Part shown: piece after piece, positions 24,550 through 32,266 of the stretch
Position numbering within the stretch: position 1 is the stretch's first letter
Layout: each line of letters begins with the position of its first letter
Source: Anaerolineae bacterium
GTDB taxonomy: Bacteria; Chloroflexota; Anaerolineae; Anaerolineales; Anaerolineaceae
Length of the DNA: 32,505 bases
Assembly: GCA_011176685.1 (NCBI GenBank)
Contig: DUED01000006.1
Coordinates: 1 to 32,505, forward strand
Direction: 5' to 3'
The notes under the pieces: model-generated
Seen by the model: the letters and a program-made list of their open reading frames with translations, nothing else
Told to the model about the DNA's origin: nothing
The model's database searches: none
Made by a program: the position numbers and the translations under genes

Positions 24550-25236
24550 TTATACCAGTTTCCTATTCTGGAGATATTTCATCAATAGTTCAGCGACCAA
24601 GAAGTCCTGCTCCTTATCAATATCTAATGCTTCCTGCGCTTTAATCTCAAAGAGAAACGGGTGCTCCCCCAAGCGATTCTGCTTCTTCTCTAATGTTTTC
24701 CGAGTAAATAGGTAGATACATGAATTCTCCGCATAAACAGGTGCAAGATCCTGAGTTTGCAAAAGAATGTCAGGGTTATGGTTTATTGGTTTTGCCAATG
24801 CATCCCATAGTCGTATTTGCAGACGGGTTACAGAAAAAAGTGAATCATATGATGGAAAGTTCTTTTTAAGCGTTTGAATGGCTCTTGAGATTGTTTCCGA
24901 TTGCAAAAGAGGATTTGTACTATGTGTTTGCAAGTAAAGATCCGCTTCTACCTGAGTAGTATCGTAGAGAAGAATCTCATTCATTGAAACATCATCCGCT
25001 TGTAGATGTACAGGTCGCTCTAAGATGTGCACCTGCGGGAACTGTTTTGTTAGCCCATCCATAATAACGGGGCTATCTGTATCCACAACAATCTGCCGGA
25101 TTTCTTTACAGGCTGATAAGGATTGCAAAATGTAATGAAACAACGGCTTACCGGCAAGATCGCGATAATTTTTACCGTGAACGCGCTGAGAATGATGACG
25201 CATAGGAACCAAAGCAACAATTTTTTTAAAAGTCAT
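24550..25236 (-). CDS. CMP-sugar (acylneuraminate-type) cytidylyltransferase
   Basis: The 228-residue protein is a small CMP-sugar synthetase of the NeuA/KdsB type, which joins CTP and an ulosonic acid to give the CMP donor. The N-terminal VALVPMRHHSQRVHGKNYRD (8-27) is a changed form of the usual nucleotide-binding IPARGGSK-R-P-KN loop. DTDSP (52-56), LQTHSTNPLL (102-111) and a final DIDKEQDF segment are also family-like. AAGGA lies 8 nt before the ATG. It is a second, divergent cytidylyltransferase in the locus, next to a 2-hydroxyacid dehydrogenase and an SDR, so its sugar is probably different from that of the fused enzyme at 30025-31266. Confidence 0.82.
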   Translation of the reverse strand: MTFKKIVALVPMRHHSQRVHGKNYRDLAGKPLFHYILQSLSACKEIRQIVVDTDSPVIMDGLTKQFPQVHILERPVHLQADDVSMNEILLYDTTQVEADLYLQTHSTNPLLQSETISRAIQTLKKNFPSYDSLFSVTRLQIRLWDALAKPINHNPDILLQTQDLAPVYAENSCIYLFTRKTLEKKQNRLGEHPFLFEIKAQEALDIDKEQDFLVAELLMKYLQNRKLV

Positions 25237-25270
25237 CTTATTGTTCCTTATTTAATTGTCATACCCATTT

Positions 25271-26218
25271 TTAAACATTGTCATACGAAATTGGTTCAAT
25301 ATCTCTACTATGGTTGTCATTTAATGTTTTTTGACCATTACGTGGATAATAAAATGATCTCTTCAATTGCCATGTCAATGGGCCGGATTGCCGATAGCCC
25401 TGAAAGGTACCCCAAAATTGGCACCAGCGGAAACGTATGATGTCAAAAAAGTGCTTTTTCAATATTCCTTGCTTTTTCGCCTCACACCAATCACCGCAAA
25501 CGTTGCTTATAATTAATCGCGAGAATTCCCCTAACCCAAATTTTTCCTGCGGATATATTTGCTTAAAAGCCATGCCCTCACGTCGATAGCGGTTATTAAT
25601 TCCGTGCCAAGTCTCATTGTGAACATGAATGATTTCTGCTTCAGCATTGTAATTAATTTTGAGTCCCCGCTCAAAAACCCATTTTGCCCACGCTAAATCC
25701 TCTAACGCCGGAAGGTTTTCATCAAATGGGTGCTGCTTCCATAAATCCCTGCGTACCGCAGAGTTTGCATTATTACAAAAGGGATGATTTTGGTAATGTT
25801 GGGAATGGTCTGGATACCACTGGTTGAATATTTGTTTTTCTGAAAATTGGGAAGTATCTGCACCACGTTGTTTTCCATAAACCATTGCTATCTTTTCATC
25901 ACGGAATGGCTCCAGCATTTTCTTAAGCCAATCAGGGTAAACTGGGAAAACATGTGCGCTTGCTATTACCACGAAAGGAGCTTTTGCGCGTGAAATCCCT
26001 AAATTAAGCGAACGTCCAAAAGTGAAATCTTCAGGTGATATTTTTATAATTTCAACTTCATAGGATAAAGCGATTTCTACAGTTCTATCCCTGGAGCCAG
26101 AATCCACTAAAATAACCTGCACATCTTTTAAGGATTGATGGCAAATGCCATCGAGTAGTTTCCCGATGTGATTTGCTTCATTATATGCACGGATGACTAT
26201 TGAGCATTTAGTACTCAT
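25271..26218 (-). CDS. Family 2 glycosyltransferase (rhamnosyltransferase-like)
   Basis: A 315-residue GT-A enzyme with CSIVIRAYNEANHIGKLLDG (5-24), ILVDSGSRDRTVEIA (36-50) and FTFGRSLNLGI (64-74). These are typical of the GT2 group that includes many O-antigen rhamnosyltransferases. A later ALEDLAWAKWVFERG carries the conserved glutamate-aspartate of the acceptor side. There is no membrane helix. Its ATG overlaps the stop of the capsule-type gene by 4 nt, so the pair is translationally coupled and may extend one glycan. The sugar donor cannot be deduced from sequence. Confidence 0.85.
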   Translation of the reverse strand: MSTKCSIVIRAYNEANHIGKLLDGICHQSLKDVQVILVDSGSRDRTVEIALSYEVEIIKISPEDFTFGRSLNLGISRAKAPFVVIASAHVFPVYPDWLKKMLEPFRDEKIAMVYGKQRGADTSQFSEKQIFNQWYPDHSQHYQNHPFCNNANSAVRRDLWKQHPFDENLPALEDLAWAKWVFERGLKINYNAEAEIIHVHNETWHGINNRYRREGMAFKQIYPQEKFGLGEFSRLIISNVCGDWCEAKKQGILKKHFFDIIRFRWCQFWGTFQGYRQSGPLTWQLKRSFYYPRNGQKTLNDNHSRDIEPISYDNV

Positions 26219-27864
26219 TGATCTAAAAGAAAGGGTTCCTTATTCAAAATTCCGTTCAGCAAAGTTTTAATTGTAGGCGAATTTTTTGGTTTTAGCGCTT
26301 CCATTGAAATATTTTTCATACACACAAAACCTCTCCAAACACCATCATCCTCAATAAAACCTGAGAACGGTAAAGAAGCACGAAACAGCTGACTGTATAG
26401 TACTCGACGGGCGTTCAAGATGAATTCTTGCGGAACCCGGATATCCTCAGATACCAAGAATTCCTTCAGCTTCAGCTTGAATTCCGAAATGGTTTGTGGA
26501 AAAAACACTGTGGGCACTTGAGTGTATCGTGCCTGACCTGCACAAAGCACTGGAACACCTTTTATGGATGCCTCTAACCCTATGGTCGAATTGTAAACCA
26601 TAACAAACTTTGCGTTACTAATCAGTTCATATGAACTCACGTATTCCTTAGCGCCAATGAAAAGGACGTTTGGCAATTGATCTACTCTTTTTGATTGTAC
26701 CCATTGGGCAACTGTTTCTCTACTTTCTTTGCCCGGACGAAGTTCATCAGGGTGGGCACGGATAATGAAGAATGTTTCAGGATGCGAACAAATTGCATCA
26801 TAGACACTATCCAGCCAGGCAAACATATGCGGAAAAACTACATTTGCATGGCCCTGACTGGTATCAAAGACCACATTGGTAAAAACCGGCACATATTGCT
26901 TAAACGACTTTGCCTTGTCCCAAAAATCAGCCCCCAAAGGTAACATCTTCTGCCAAAAACGAATTCCTGCTGTGGTGAAGTCCCCCTTAAAGCGTTTTTC
27001 AAGATGAGAATCAAGGCGCGAATTCTGAATTCCTGTAAGACTAAACTCTGGTTCCATGTCAATAGGGTAGGCAGTAGCCTCGCCGCTTGTAAAAAAAGCG
27101 GAAAAAGGCTGCATGCCAACTTCATGTGTATACACAGTCAGTCCTTGTGCATTTGCTGCATATTTGATTGCGGCTTCAGGAAAAAACATACCATTGAAAA
27201 CCACAACAGCTTGCGGTTCAATTTTTTTTATTAAACTATAAAATTCACAGACGATATGCCAAGCAGATAAAATGTATTCCCGGGCTAGATATGATGTGGC
27301 ATCATCATTGTCAAGATGATGTTTTCTAAGAATCCAGCGCAATGAGGGTAGAACTATTTTGCCGAGCGGTACATTATGGTAGGAAAAGGAAAGTAACACA
27401 TTCAAATCAAGCTGATCAATTTTCGTCTTTAGGCTGATATCTTCTTGAAAGCTAAACGGGTACATATCAGAATATCGATAGAGATGCCTCGAAGTAGCAA
27501 AGCATCTTTCACAAGGCGGTAATTGCTTCGGCTTATCCCTATTGGTGCCTAATATACAGTGACTCATTCCACTTTGGCAGACAAAATATACAACAGGAAC
27601 ACCTGCAAGGCGCAAAGCCCAGCTCGTTATTAGCGAGTATGCGGCGTTTAAGCTCATACCTTCTAGACGTGTGGATGCGTTAAAAAAAATAACTGGTCGC
27701 TGATTGGAATCCATCCGGCTGGATCGTGCAATTTGTGAAGCAATGTTCGCAATTCGATTCCAATTCTTACGAAACGTATTCTCCCGATAGATTTTCCCTT
27801 TAATTCTACTAATGATTTTCACTAGCAATCTTATTATTATTAATATTAGCCAACCTCTAGCCAA
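26215..27864 (-). CDS. Probable capsule-type glycosyltransferase (GT-B-like)
   Basis: The 549-residue protein has an N-terminal hydrophobic segment and no motif I know precisely. Its C-terminal half has FFIIRAHPDELRPGKE, then YELISNAKFVMVYNSTIGLEAS (in two parts) and KGVPVLCAG, the pattern of GT-B capsule enzymes such as KpsS-like and polysialyltransferase-like proteins, where His-Pro and Ser-Thr residues bind the CMP-sugar phosphate. The N-terminal half has CQSGMSHCILGT and PPCERC, cysteines that may bind metal. The start is uncertain: TTG 27864 with a nearby AAAGGGA, or GTG 27822. Position between NeuB and GT2 genes fits transfer of the CMP-activated acid, but this is inference. Confidence 0.55.
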   Translation of the reverse strand: MARGWLILIIIRLLVKIISRIKGKIYRENTFRKNWNRIANIASQIARSSRMDSNQRPVIFFNASTRLEGMSLNAAYSLITSWALRLAGVPVVYFVCQSGMSHCILGTNRDKPKQLPPCERCFATSRHLYRYSDMYPFSFQEDISLKTKIDQLDLNVLLSFSYHNVPLGKIVLPSLRWILRKHHLDNDDATSYLAREYILSAWHIVCEFYSLIKKIEPQAVVVFNGMFFPEAAIKYAANAQGLTVYTHEVGMQPFSAFFTSGEATAYPIDMEPEFSLTGIQNSRLDSHLEKRFKGDFTTAGIRFWQKMLPLGADFWDKAKSFKQYVPVFTNVVFDTSQGHANVVFPHMFAWLDSVYDAICSHPETFFIIRAHPDELRPGKESRETVAQWVQSKRVDQLPNVLFIGAKEYVSSYELISNAKFVMVYNSTIGLEASIKGVPVLCAGQARYTQVPTVFFPQTISEFKLKLKEFLVSEDIRVPQEFILNARRVLYSQLFRASLPFSGFIEDDGVWRGFVCMKNISMEALKPKNSPTIKTLLNGILNKEPFLLDQ

Positions 27865-27927
27865 CAGTCCCTTTCATTTAATATAGGAACTGTAAACCTT
27901 GAATGAGCCACAACTAATACTATACTA

Positions 27928-28797
27928 TTAGACCCTTCTTAATCTCCTGAGCGAGGGCAATTCACTATCATACACTTTCTTTATTCCATCACCCAATGCC
28001 TGCTCAGTCACACGGATATATTTAACCATGCGTTGAAAGCCTGTTGGTTCCACAGAAGCCGCCTGATCGCTTCCCCACATAGCGCGATCTAATGTAAAAT
28101 GACGTTCCACCAGACAGGCACCAATCGCCACTGCCACTACTGAAGTCACCAGTCCAACCTCATGCCCCGAATAACCAATCGGGCATGGAAATCTTTTCTT
28201 AAGAGTCTCTATCATCTTGAGGTTGAGCTCATATGGCTCACATGGATAAACGCTAGTAGAATGCGCAATCAACAGATTGCTTGAACCAATCACTTTTACA
28301 GACTTTTCTATTTGCTTAAAAGTAGACATGCCTGTAGACAAGATAATCGGCCGACAAGTCGCTTTAACTTTTCGCAGCAAAGCATGGTCTGTTAGTCCGG
28401 CTGAAGGTAATTTATAACACGCGACATCGAATTTTTCCATAAAATCAACCGAGGGTTCATCCCATACTGAGGCAAACCAGGTTATTTTCAGTTCTTTACA
28501 TAGTTTGTCAATAGCTGTGTATTCCTTCATACCAAATTCAACTTTATACCGATAATCCAGATAAGTGATATAACCCCATGGCGTCTCACGCATCTGATTG
28601 CGCTGTTCTTTTGGAACACATAATTCAGGCGTGCGCTTTTGAAATTTGACTGCATCAACGCCAGCCTTTTTTGCAGCATATATCAATTCTTTAGCAATTT
28701 CAAAATCCCCATTATGATTTATACCTATCTCAGCTACTATATATGTCGGATATCCATCTCCAATTATGCGATCTCCGATTCTTATCTCACGTTTCAT
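27928..28797 (-). CDS. neuB: NeuB-type nonulosonic acid synthase without SAF domain
   Basis: The 289-residue protein is the TIM-barrel part of sialic-acid-synthase-family enzymes, which condense phosphoenolpyruvate with an aldose to give a nonulosonic acid or its 9-phosphate. Motifs: VAEIGINHNGD (21-31), VKFQKR (50-55), ILSTGMS (152-158), AHSTSVYPCE (178-187), GYSGHEVG (208-215) and ERHFTLDR (231-238), including the PEP- and metal-binding residues. It stops at residue 289, where the C-terminal SAF (antifreeze-like) domain of usual NeuB (about 345 residues) would begin. That domain normally reaches into the partner active site. AGGAG lies 7 nt before ATG. The radical SAM gene precedes it by 48 nt. 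Confidence 0.88.
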   Translation of the reverse strand: MKREIRIGDRIIGDGYPTYIVAEIGINHNGDFEIAKELIYAAKKAGVDAVKFQKRTPELCVPKEQRNQMRETPWGYITYLDYRYKVEFGMKEYTAIDKLCKELKITWFASVWDEPSVDFMEKFDVACYKLPSAGLTDHALLRKVKATCRPIILSTGMSTFKQIEKSVKVIGSSNLLIAHSTSVYPCEPYELNLKMIETLKKRFPCPIGYSGHEVGLVTSVVAVAIGACLVERHFTLDRAMWGSDQAASVEPTGFQRMVKYIRVTEQALGDGIKKVYDSELPSLRRLRRV

Positions 28798-28845
28798 TCA
28801 TGCGCTCCTGAAAATTAGGCTTGTTAGATTCACTAAAATCAACCA

Positions 28846-29907
28846 TTAGGAAGCCAGAAAGCTCCCAATGAGCTGCATATCGCATTGTTCTGTGCATTTT
28901 ATGCCTGGTGTAAGGTTAAAATGATCCATACGGAGCTTTCGGTATTTTTCTCCATTCCAGATATCGTAAAGAGACTCGGTATGAGCATCTCCAAGGATAA
29001 TTTCATTATTAAAATCCTCAACACACTCGCACGACTCCCCGTTAGATTTAATCGTCATAGATGACCATGGAAATTGGCAGAATTCAATCCAATGGATGGA
29101 TTGTGTTGTCTGTTTATTATCTTCATACCATTGCTGATCCTGACTTTTTAAATAGATATAAACATCCAAACCCTTAAAAGCTTCCTTTAGCTGCTCATAT
29201 TCTTCTTGCTGCCAAGGTTTATTGAGGTTAAGCATTGTAATAACAATCGTGGTTTTTAAATTACGTTGTGCTTTGATATCTAATATTTTTAGAATTCTTC
29301 TGTAACTCTCAGTAAAATTGGACATTTCCCCGCGCACTTCTTTATGGCGGATATCATCGACACTCTCGATGGAATATTTAATATAATCCAATCCATTTTC
29401 AAATGTTTGAATAGTTCGCTTAATATTAATGTTAGCAGGATTGCAGCTGAAGTAACTCATAAGTCCACGGTCGGTCATCATCCGCACATATTCAGGAATA
29501 TTCCTATCCAAGAGTGGATCGCCATAGCCATGCAGAACGATTACTTTCGGAATTACATAAAGGAAATAATGATTTTCATGCATCTCATCACTTTTGATAC
29601 CATATTTTTCTATAACAAACCTTTCCCAAAGCTGCCATTTCTCCTCTGTCCATGGATGGAGTTGATCAACTACTTTCTCAAATAATTTCTTCTCCATAGT
29701 ATCAATAGGCCGGGTCATCATTGTTGTGCGTGGACACATCTCACAGCGCATATTGCAGGAATTGGTAGTTTCAATGTTATAAACAACTGGTTCAAGGTTA
29801 CGAAAATTTTCAAATTTTTCCAGCACATATTCACGGTTTAACTTCTCTCCACCCATCATACGATACTTGAGGTCATACACCTTCATATAGAAATCTATAT
29901 CGAACAT
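28846..29907 (-). CDS. Radical SAM enzyme with SPASM-like C-terminus
   Basis: The 353-residue protein carries the radical SAM cluster motif in NSCNMRCEMCPR (49-60), with Cys51, Cys55 and Cys58 to bind the 4Fe-4S cluster. The C-terminal quarter has more cysteines (CQFPWSS, ESCECVED, GIKCTEQCDM), suggesting a SPASM-like auxiliary cluster, plus a GDAHTESLYDIWNGEKYRKL segment seen in SPASM proteins. These enzymes use a 5'-deoxyadenosyl radical for difficult C-H or C-C chemistry. The substrate is unknown; its place between the fused CMP-sugar synthetase and the NeuB-type synthase suggests a sugar. GGAG lies 7 nt before ATG 29907. A possible -10 box lies at 29969-29974. Confidence 0.88.
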   Translation of the reverse strand: MFDIDFYMKVYDLKYRMMGGEKLNREYVLEKFENFRNLEPVVYNIETTNSCNMRCEMCPRTTMMTRPIDTMEKKLFEKVVDQLHPWTEEKWQLWERFVIEKYGIKSDEMHENHYFLYVIPKVIVLHGYGDPLLDRNIPEYVRMMTDRGLMSYFSCNPANINIKRTIQTFENGLDYIKYSIESVDDIRHKEVRGEMSNFTESYRRILKILDIKAQRNLKTTIVITMLNLNKPWQQEEYEQLKEAFKGLDVYIYLKSQDQQWYEDNKQTTQSIHWIEFCQFPWSSMTIKSNGESCECVEDFNNEIILGDAHTESLYDIWNGEKYRKLRMDHFNLTPGIKCTEQCDMQLIGSFLAS

Positions 29908-29968
29908 TGTTTATCTCCAAAAAACCCAGCAAAAAAGGTTAAGTAAATTCTAATCAGTGAGGAAGCCA

Positions 29969-29974
29969 ATTATA
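29969..29974 (-). promoter_or_regulatory. Possible -10 box before the radical SAM gene
   Basis: TATAAT on the minus strand sits in the 117-nt gap upstream of the radical SAM gene, the widest gap in the locus. A TTAATG or GTTAAT at 16-17 nt upstream is only a weak -35. It could drive the radical SAM and NeuB genes separately from the genes before them. Confidence 0.35.
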
Positions 29975-30024
29975 ACCCGTGCATAATGTTCATTAACGAT
30001 AATGGGTTAATTCTTATCAAATTA

Positions 30025-31266
30025 TTACCTATTTTGATCCAAACAGTATTTTGTAATTAAAAGATCACACAATTCCCGTACAGCACCCAAGCCACCTGGT
30101 TTCTGTAAAACTAAATCTGCTAATTTGGAAACCTCTGGATGTGCGTCTATAGGGGCGACAGCGAATCCCACTAAATCAAAACACGATATGTCATTAATGT
30201 CATTGCCCAAATAAATAATCTGCTGCGGATCGATTTTTTTTTCCTTTAACATTTCATCAAGTATTGACGACTTATTATCAATTCCTTGATAAAACTGCAA
30301 GCCCAGCTTCTTACAACGTGCTGCCACAACAGGATTGCGTTCTTTGGAGATTACAATAACCTCAATCTCTGTTTGCTTCCGTAAAAGCTCCAATCCCAAA
30401 CCATCGCTACGACTGACAGCCACCATCTCCCGTCCATTCTGATCCACCCATACACGATCATCAGTTAATACACCGTCAAAATCCAAGACGAGAAGAGCAA
30501 CTTTGTCAGGAAACGACTTTTGTGGTTTGAAAGGAGCTACCATTTCAATATCAAGACTTTGCAGTAGCTGTTCTGCTTTGCGCCAATCATAGAGCGTGTC
30601 GATATCTACCGTATAAAGCGGGTCCATTATCAATGGTATGATAACGTCACCACTCATCGAGTTCTTTTTCATGATCGTTGAAACACGAATAGCATCAATG
30701 TGCCCGGTCTGCCAATATACTGGCGGTAACTCCTGTCGGGGCACATTGTATGCCTCCTTCATATCTTTTATGTGCAGAAGGGGCATCATTTGCCCATCGC
30801 TCTTGATTTGCCACATTTTGTAAGGATTCTGTCCAGCGATTACAACCCCCCGCACTGAATCTGCTTCAGGATTATCCAAAAGCAACTTGATTGCACTATC
30901 CACACAATCAACCGGTCGTACTGGAGAAGTGGGACGCAAATGCACAACAATTTCAGGATTGTAATCTTCATTATCTTGCAGCCAATGCAGGGCGTGTCGG
31001 AACACTGGTAAATCCGGTGTTTCATCTTTTGCAAATTCATCCGGGCGCTTAAATGGCACTTCCGCTCCGTAATTGGCTGAGACCTGTGCGATTTCTTCAT
31101 TATCCGTAGACACGATCACTCGAGTGACCTTTTCAGCTTGTAATCCAGCCGCAATGCTGTATGCAATTAGTGGATGACCAGCAAAATTACGAATATTCTT
31201 ACGTGGAATGCTTTTTGAATTTCCACGGGCAGGGATAACTGCCAACACTTCGGTTTTTTTTGCCAT
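30025..31266 (-). CDS. Fused CMP-nonulosonate synthetase / KdsC-like HAD phosphatase
   Basis: The 413-residue protein joins two domains. Residues 1-240 are an acylneuraminate cytidylyltransferase: VIPARGNSKSIPRKN (10-24), STDNEEIA (53-60), LRPTSPVRP (110-118) and the metal-binding end DIDTLYDW (221-228). Residues 255-413 are a HAD phosphatase like KdsC: LVLDFDGVLTDD (259-270), ISKERNPVVAARCKKLGL (306-323) and YLGNDINDI (352-360). Vertebrate CMAS has the same order, but there the catalytic acid pair is degenerate; here DFDG is intact, so phosphatase activity is likely, perhaps on a nonulosonic-acid 9-phosphate. ATG 31266 follows AGGTG closely; the in-frame GTG at 31272 lies in that site. Confidence 0.88.
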   Translation of the reverse strand: MAKKTEVLAVIPARGNSKSIPRKNIRNFAGHPLIAYSIAAGLQAEKVTRVIVSTDNEEIAQVSANYGAEVPFKRPDEFAKDETPDLPVFRHALHWLQDNEDYNPEIVVHLRPTSPVRPVDCVDSAIKLLLDNPEADSVRGVVIAGQNPYKMWQIKSDGQMMPLLHIKDMKEAYNVPRQELPPVYWQTGHIDAIRVSTIMKKNSMSGDVIIPLIMDPLYTVDIDTLYDWRKAEQLLQSLDIEMVAPFKPQKSFPDKVALLVLDFDGVLTDDRVWVDQNGREMVAVSRSDGLGLELLRKQTEIEVIVISKERNPVVAARCKKLGLQFYQGIDNKSSILDEMLKEKKIDPQQIIYLGNDINDISCFDLVGFAVAPIDAHPEVSKLADLVLQKPGGLGAVRELCDLLITKYCLDQNR

Positions 31267-31294
31267 ATTCACCTATCCATTTTCACCAGGCGGG

Positions 31295-32251
31295 TCAGTT
31301 GTTATCCGCCCCTAGATTAACTCCAGTTTCTGTTAACGTTTTGAGCATGTCAGGAAAAATATCCACACTAAGAAAATCAATATCATTTAAATAATAATTA
31401 TAAATATCCATCGTTTTATTCCCCTTAATAAAAAGCATATTGAAGAATGAATAAATCATTTTACCCGAATCATTGAAAGTTTCGTTATCTCCAATCACAA
31501 GCCAATTATTGAATCCTGATTTTTTCAATATGTTTACAACATCCTGTATACACTTGTTATATAACTTTAAATCCGCAGGAGTTACTTCAATAATCACCGC
31601 ACATTCAGTTATTTCTTTAAAGAATTTTCTACCTCCCTCAAGGATTTTATATTCAAACCCCTCTGTATCAATTTTTATAATATACGGTTTATTAATATTT
31701 TCTCCATAAAAAATTGAATCTATTTTTTGGACTTTCACTTTATACCCAGGTATCAGTTCTTTGGATGAAAGAAATGAATGCTTCCCTTTGTTTTTGGTAG
31801 GAGAAATGTTAAGTAATAATTGAACATCCTGATCTCCCACTCCTTCTTCTCTTAAATCTACAAAGTTTAGTCTATTTAACTCACAATTTCTTTTTAAAAT
31901 CGAAAAAATTGCAGATTCGGGTTCAAAGGCAATGAATTCTTGGTTATTTGATATGCGAGCAAATGCTGCTGCAAGTAAGTGAATGCCAATATTAGCTCCA
32001 ATATCAATGTAATGATAACCTTTTCTTACATAAGTACGGATAATCTTGATAATTTGTGGTTCAAATATTCCCCTTTTCATTAAAGCAATGCCACTTGAAT
32101 GTGTAGGACACATCCATATACGTCCTTTAAGAAACGGTATTTTAAAATAGCGCCCTATAATGAGCCCTGTAACCCAATTTTTAAACCGCCAGAATCCCTT
32201 TATCTTCTGTAGTTTTTCTTTCCTTGATAATTTATATAACCATAAACACAT
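31295..32251 (-). CDS. FkbM family methyltransferase
   Basis: The 318-residue protein has the FkbM core: YHYIDIGANIGIHLLAA (79-95), EFIAFEPESAIFSIL a little later, and YIIKIDTEGFEYKILEGG, all typical of the family. The N-terminal 75 residues contain hydrophobic patches and no known domain. It would O-methylate a sugar or lipid precursor in the cytoplasm. The gene is visibly more AT-rich than its neighbours, with frequent AAA, ATA and TTT codons, which may mean recent transfer. It starts 15 nt after the stop of the oxidoreductase and ends 28 nt before the fused cytidylyltransferase. No clear Shine-Dalgarno is seen. Confidence 0.85.
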   Translation of the reverse strand: MCLWLYKLSRKEKLQKIKGFWRFKNWVTGLIIGRYFKIPFLKGRIWMCPTHSSGIALMKRGIFEPQIIKIIRTYVRKGYHYIDIGANIGIHLLAAAFARISNNQEFIAFEPESAIFSILKRNCELNRLNFVDLREEGVGDQDVQLLLNISPTKNKGKHSFLSSKELIPGYKVKVQKIDSIFYGENINKPYIIKIDTEGFEYKILEGGRKFFKEITECAVIIEVTPADLKLYNKCIQDVVNILKKSGFNNWLVIGDNETFNDSGKMIYSFFNMLFIKGNKTMDIYNYYLNDIDFLSVDIFPDMLKTLTETGVNLGADNN

Positions 32252-32266
32252 ATATCTTAGACCATT

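Noticed and set aside
29344-29685. Plus-strand open frame of 113 codons opposite the radical SAM gene
   Set aside because: It is the antisense shadow of a well-supported gene and has no ribosome-binding site or recognisable domain.
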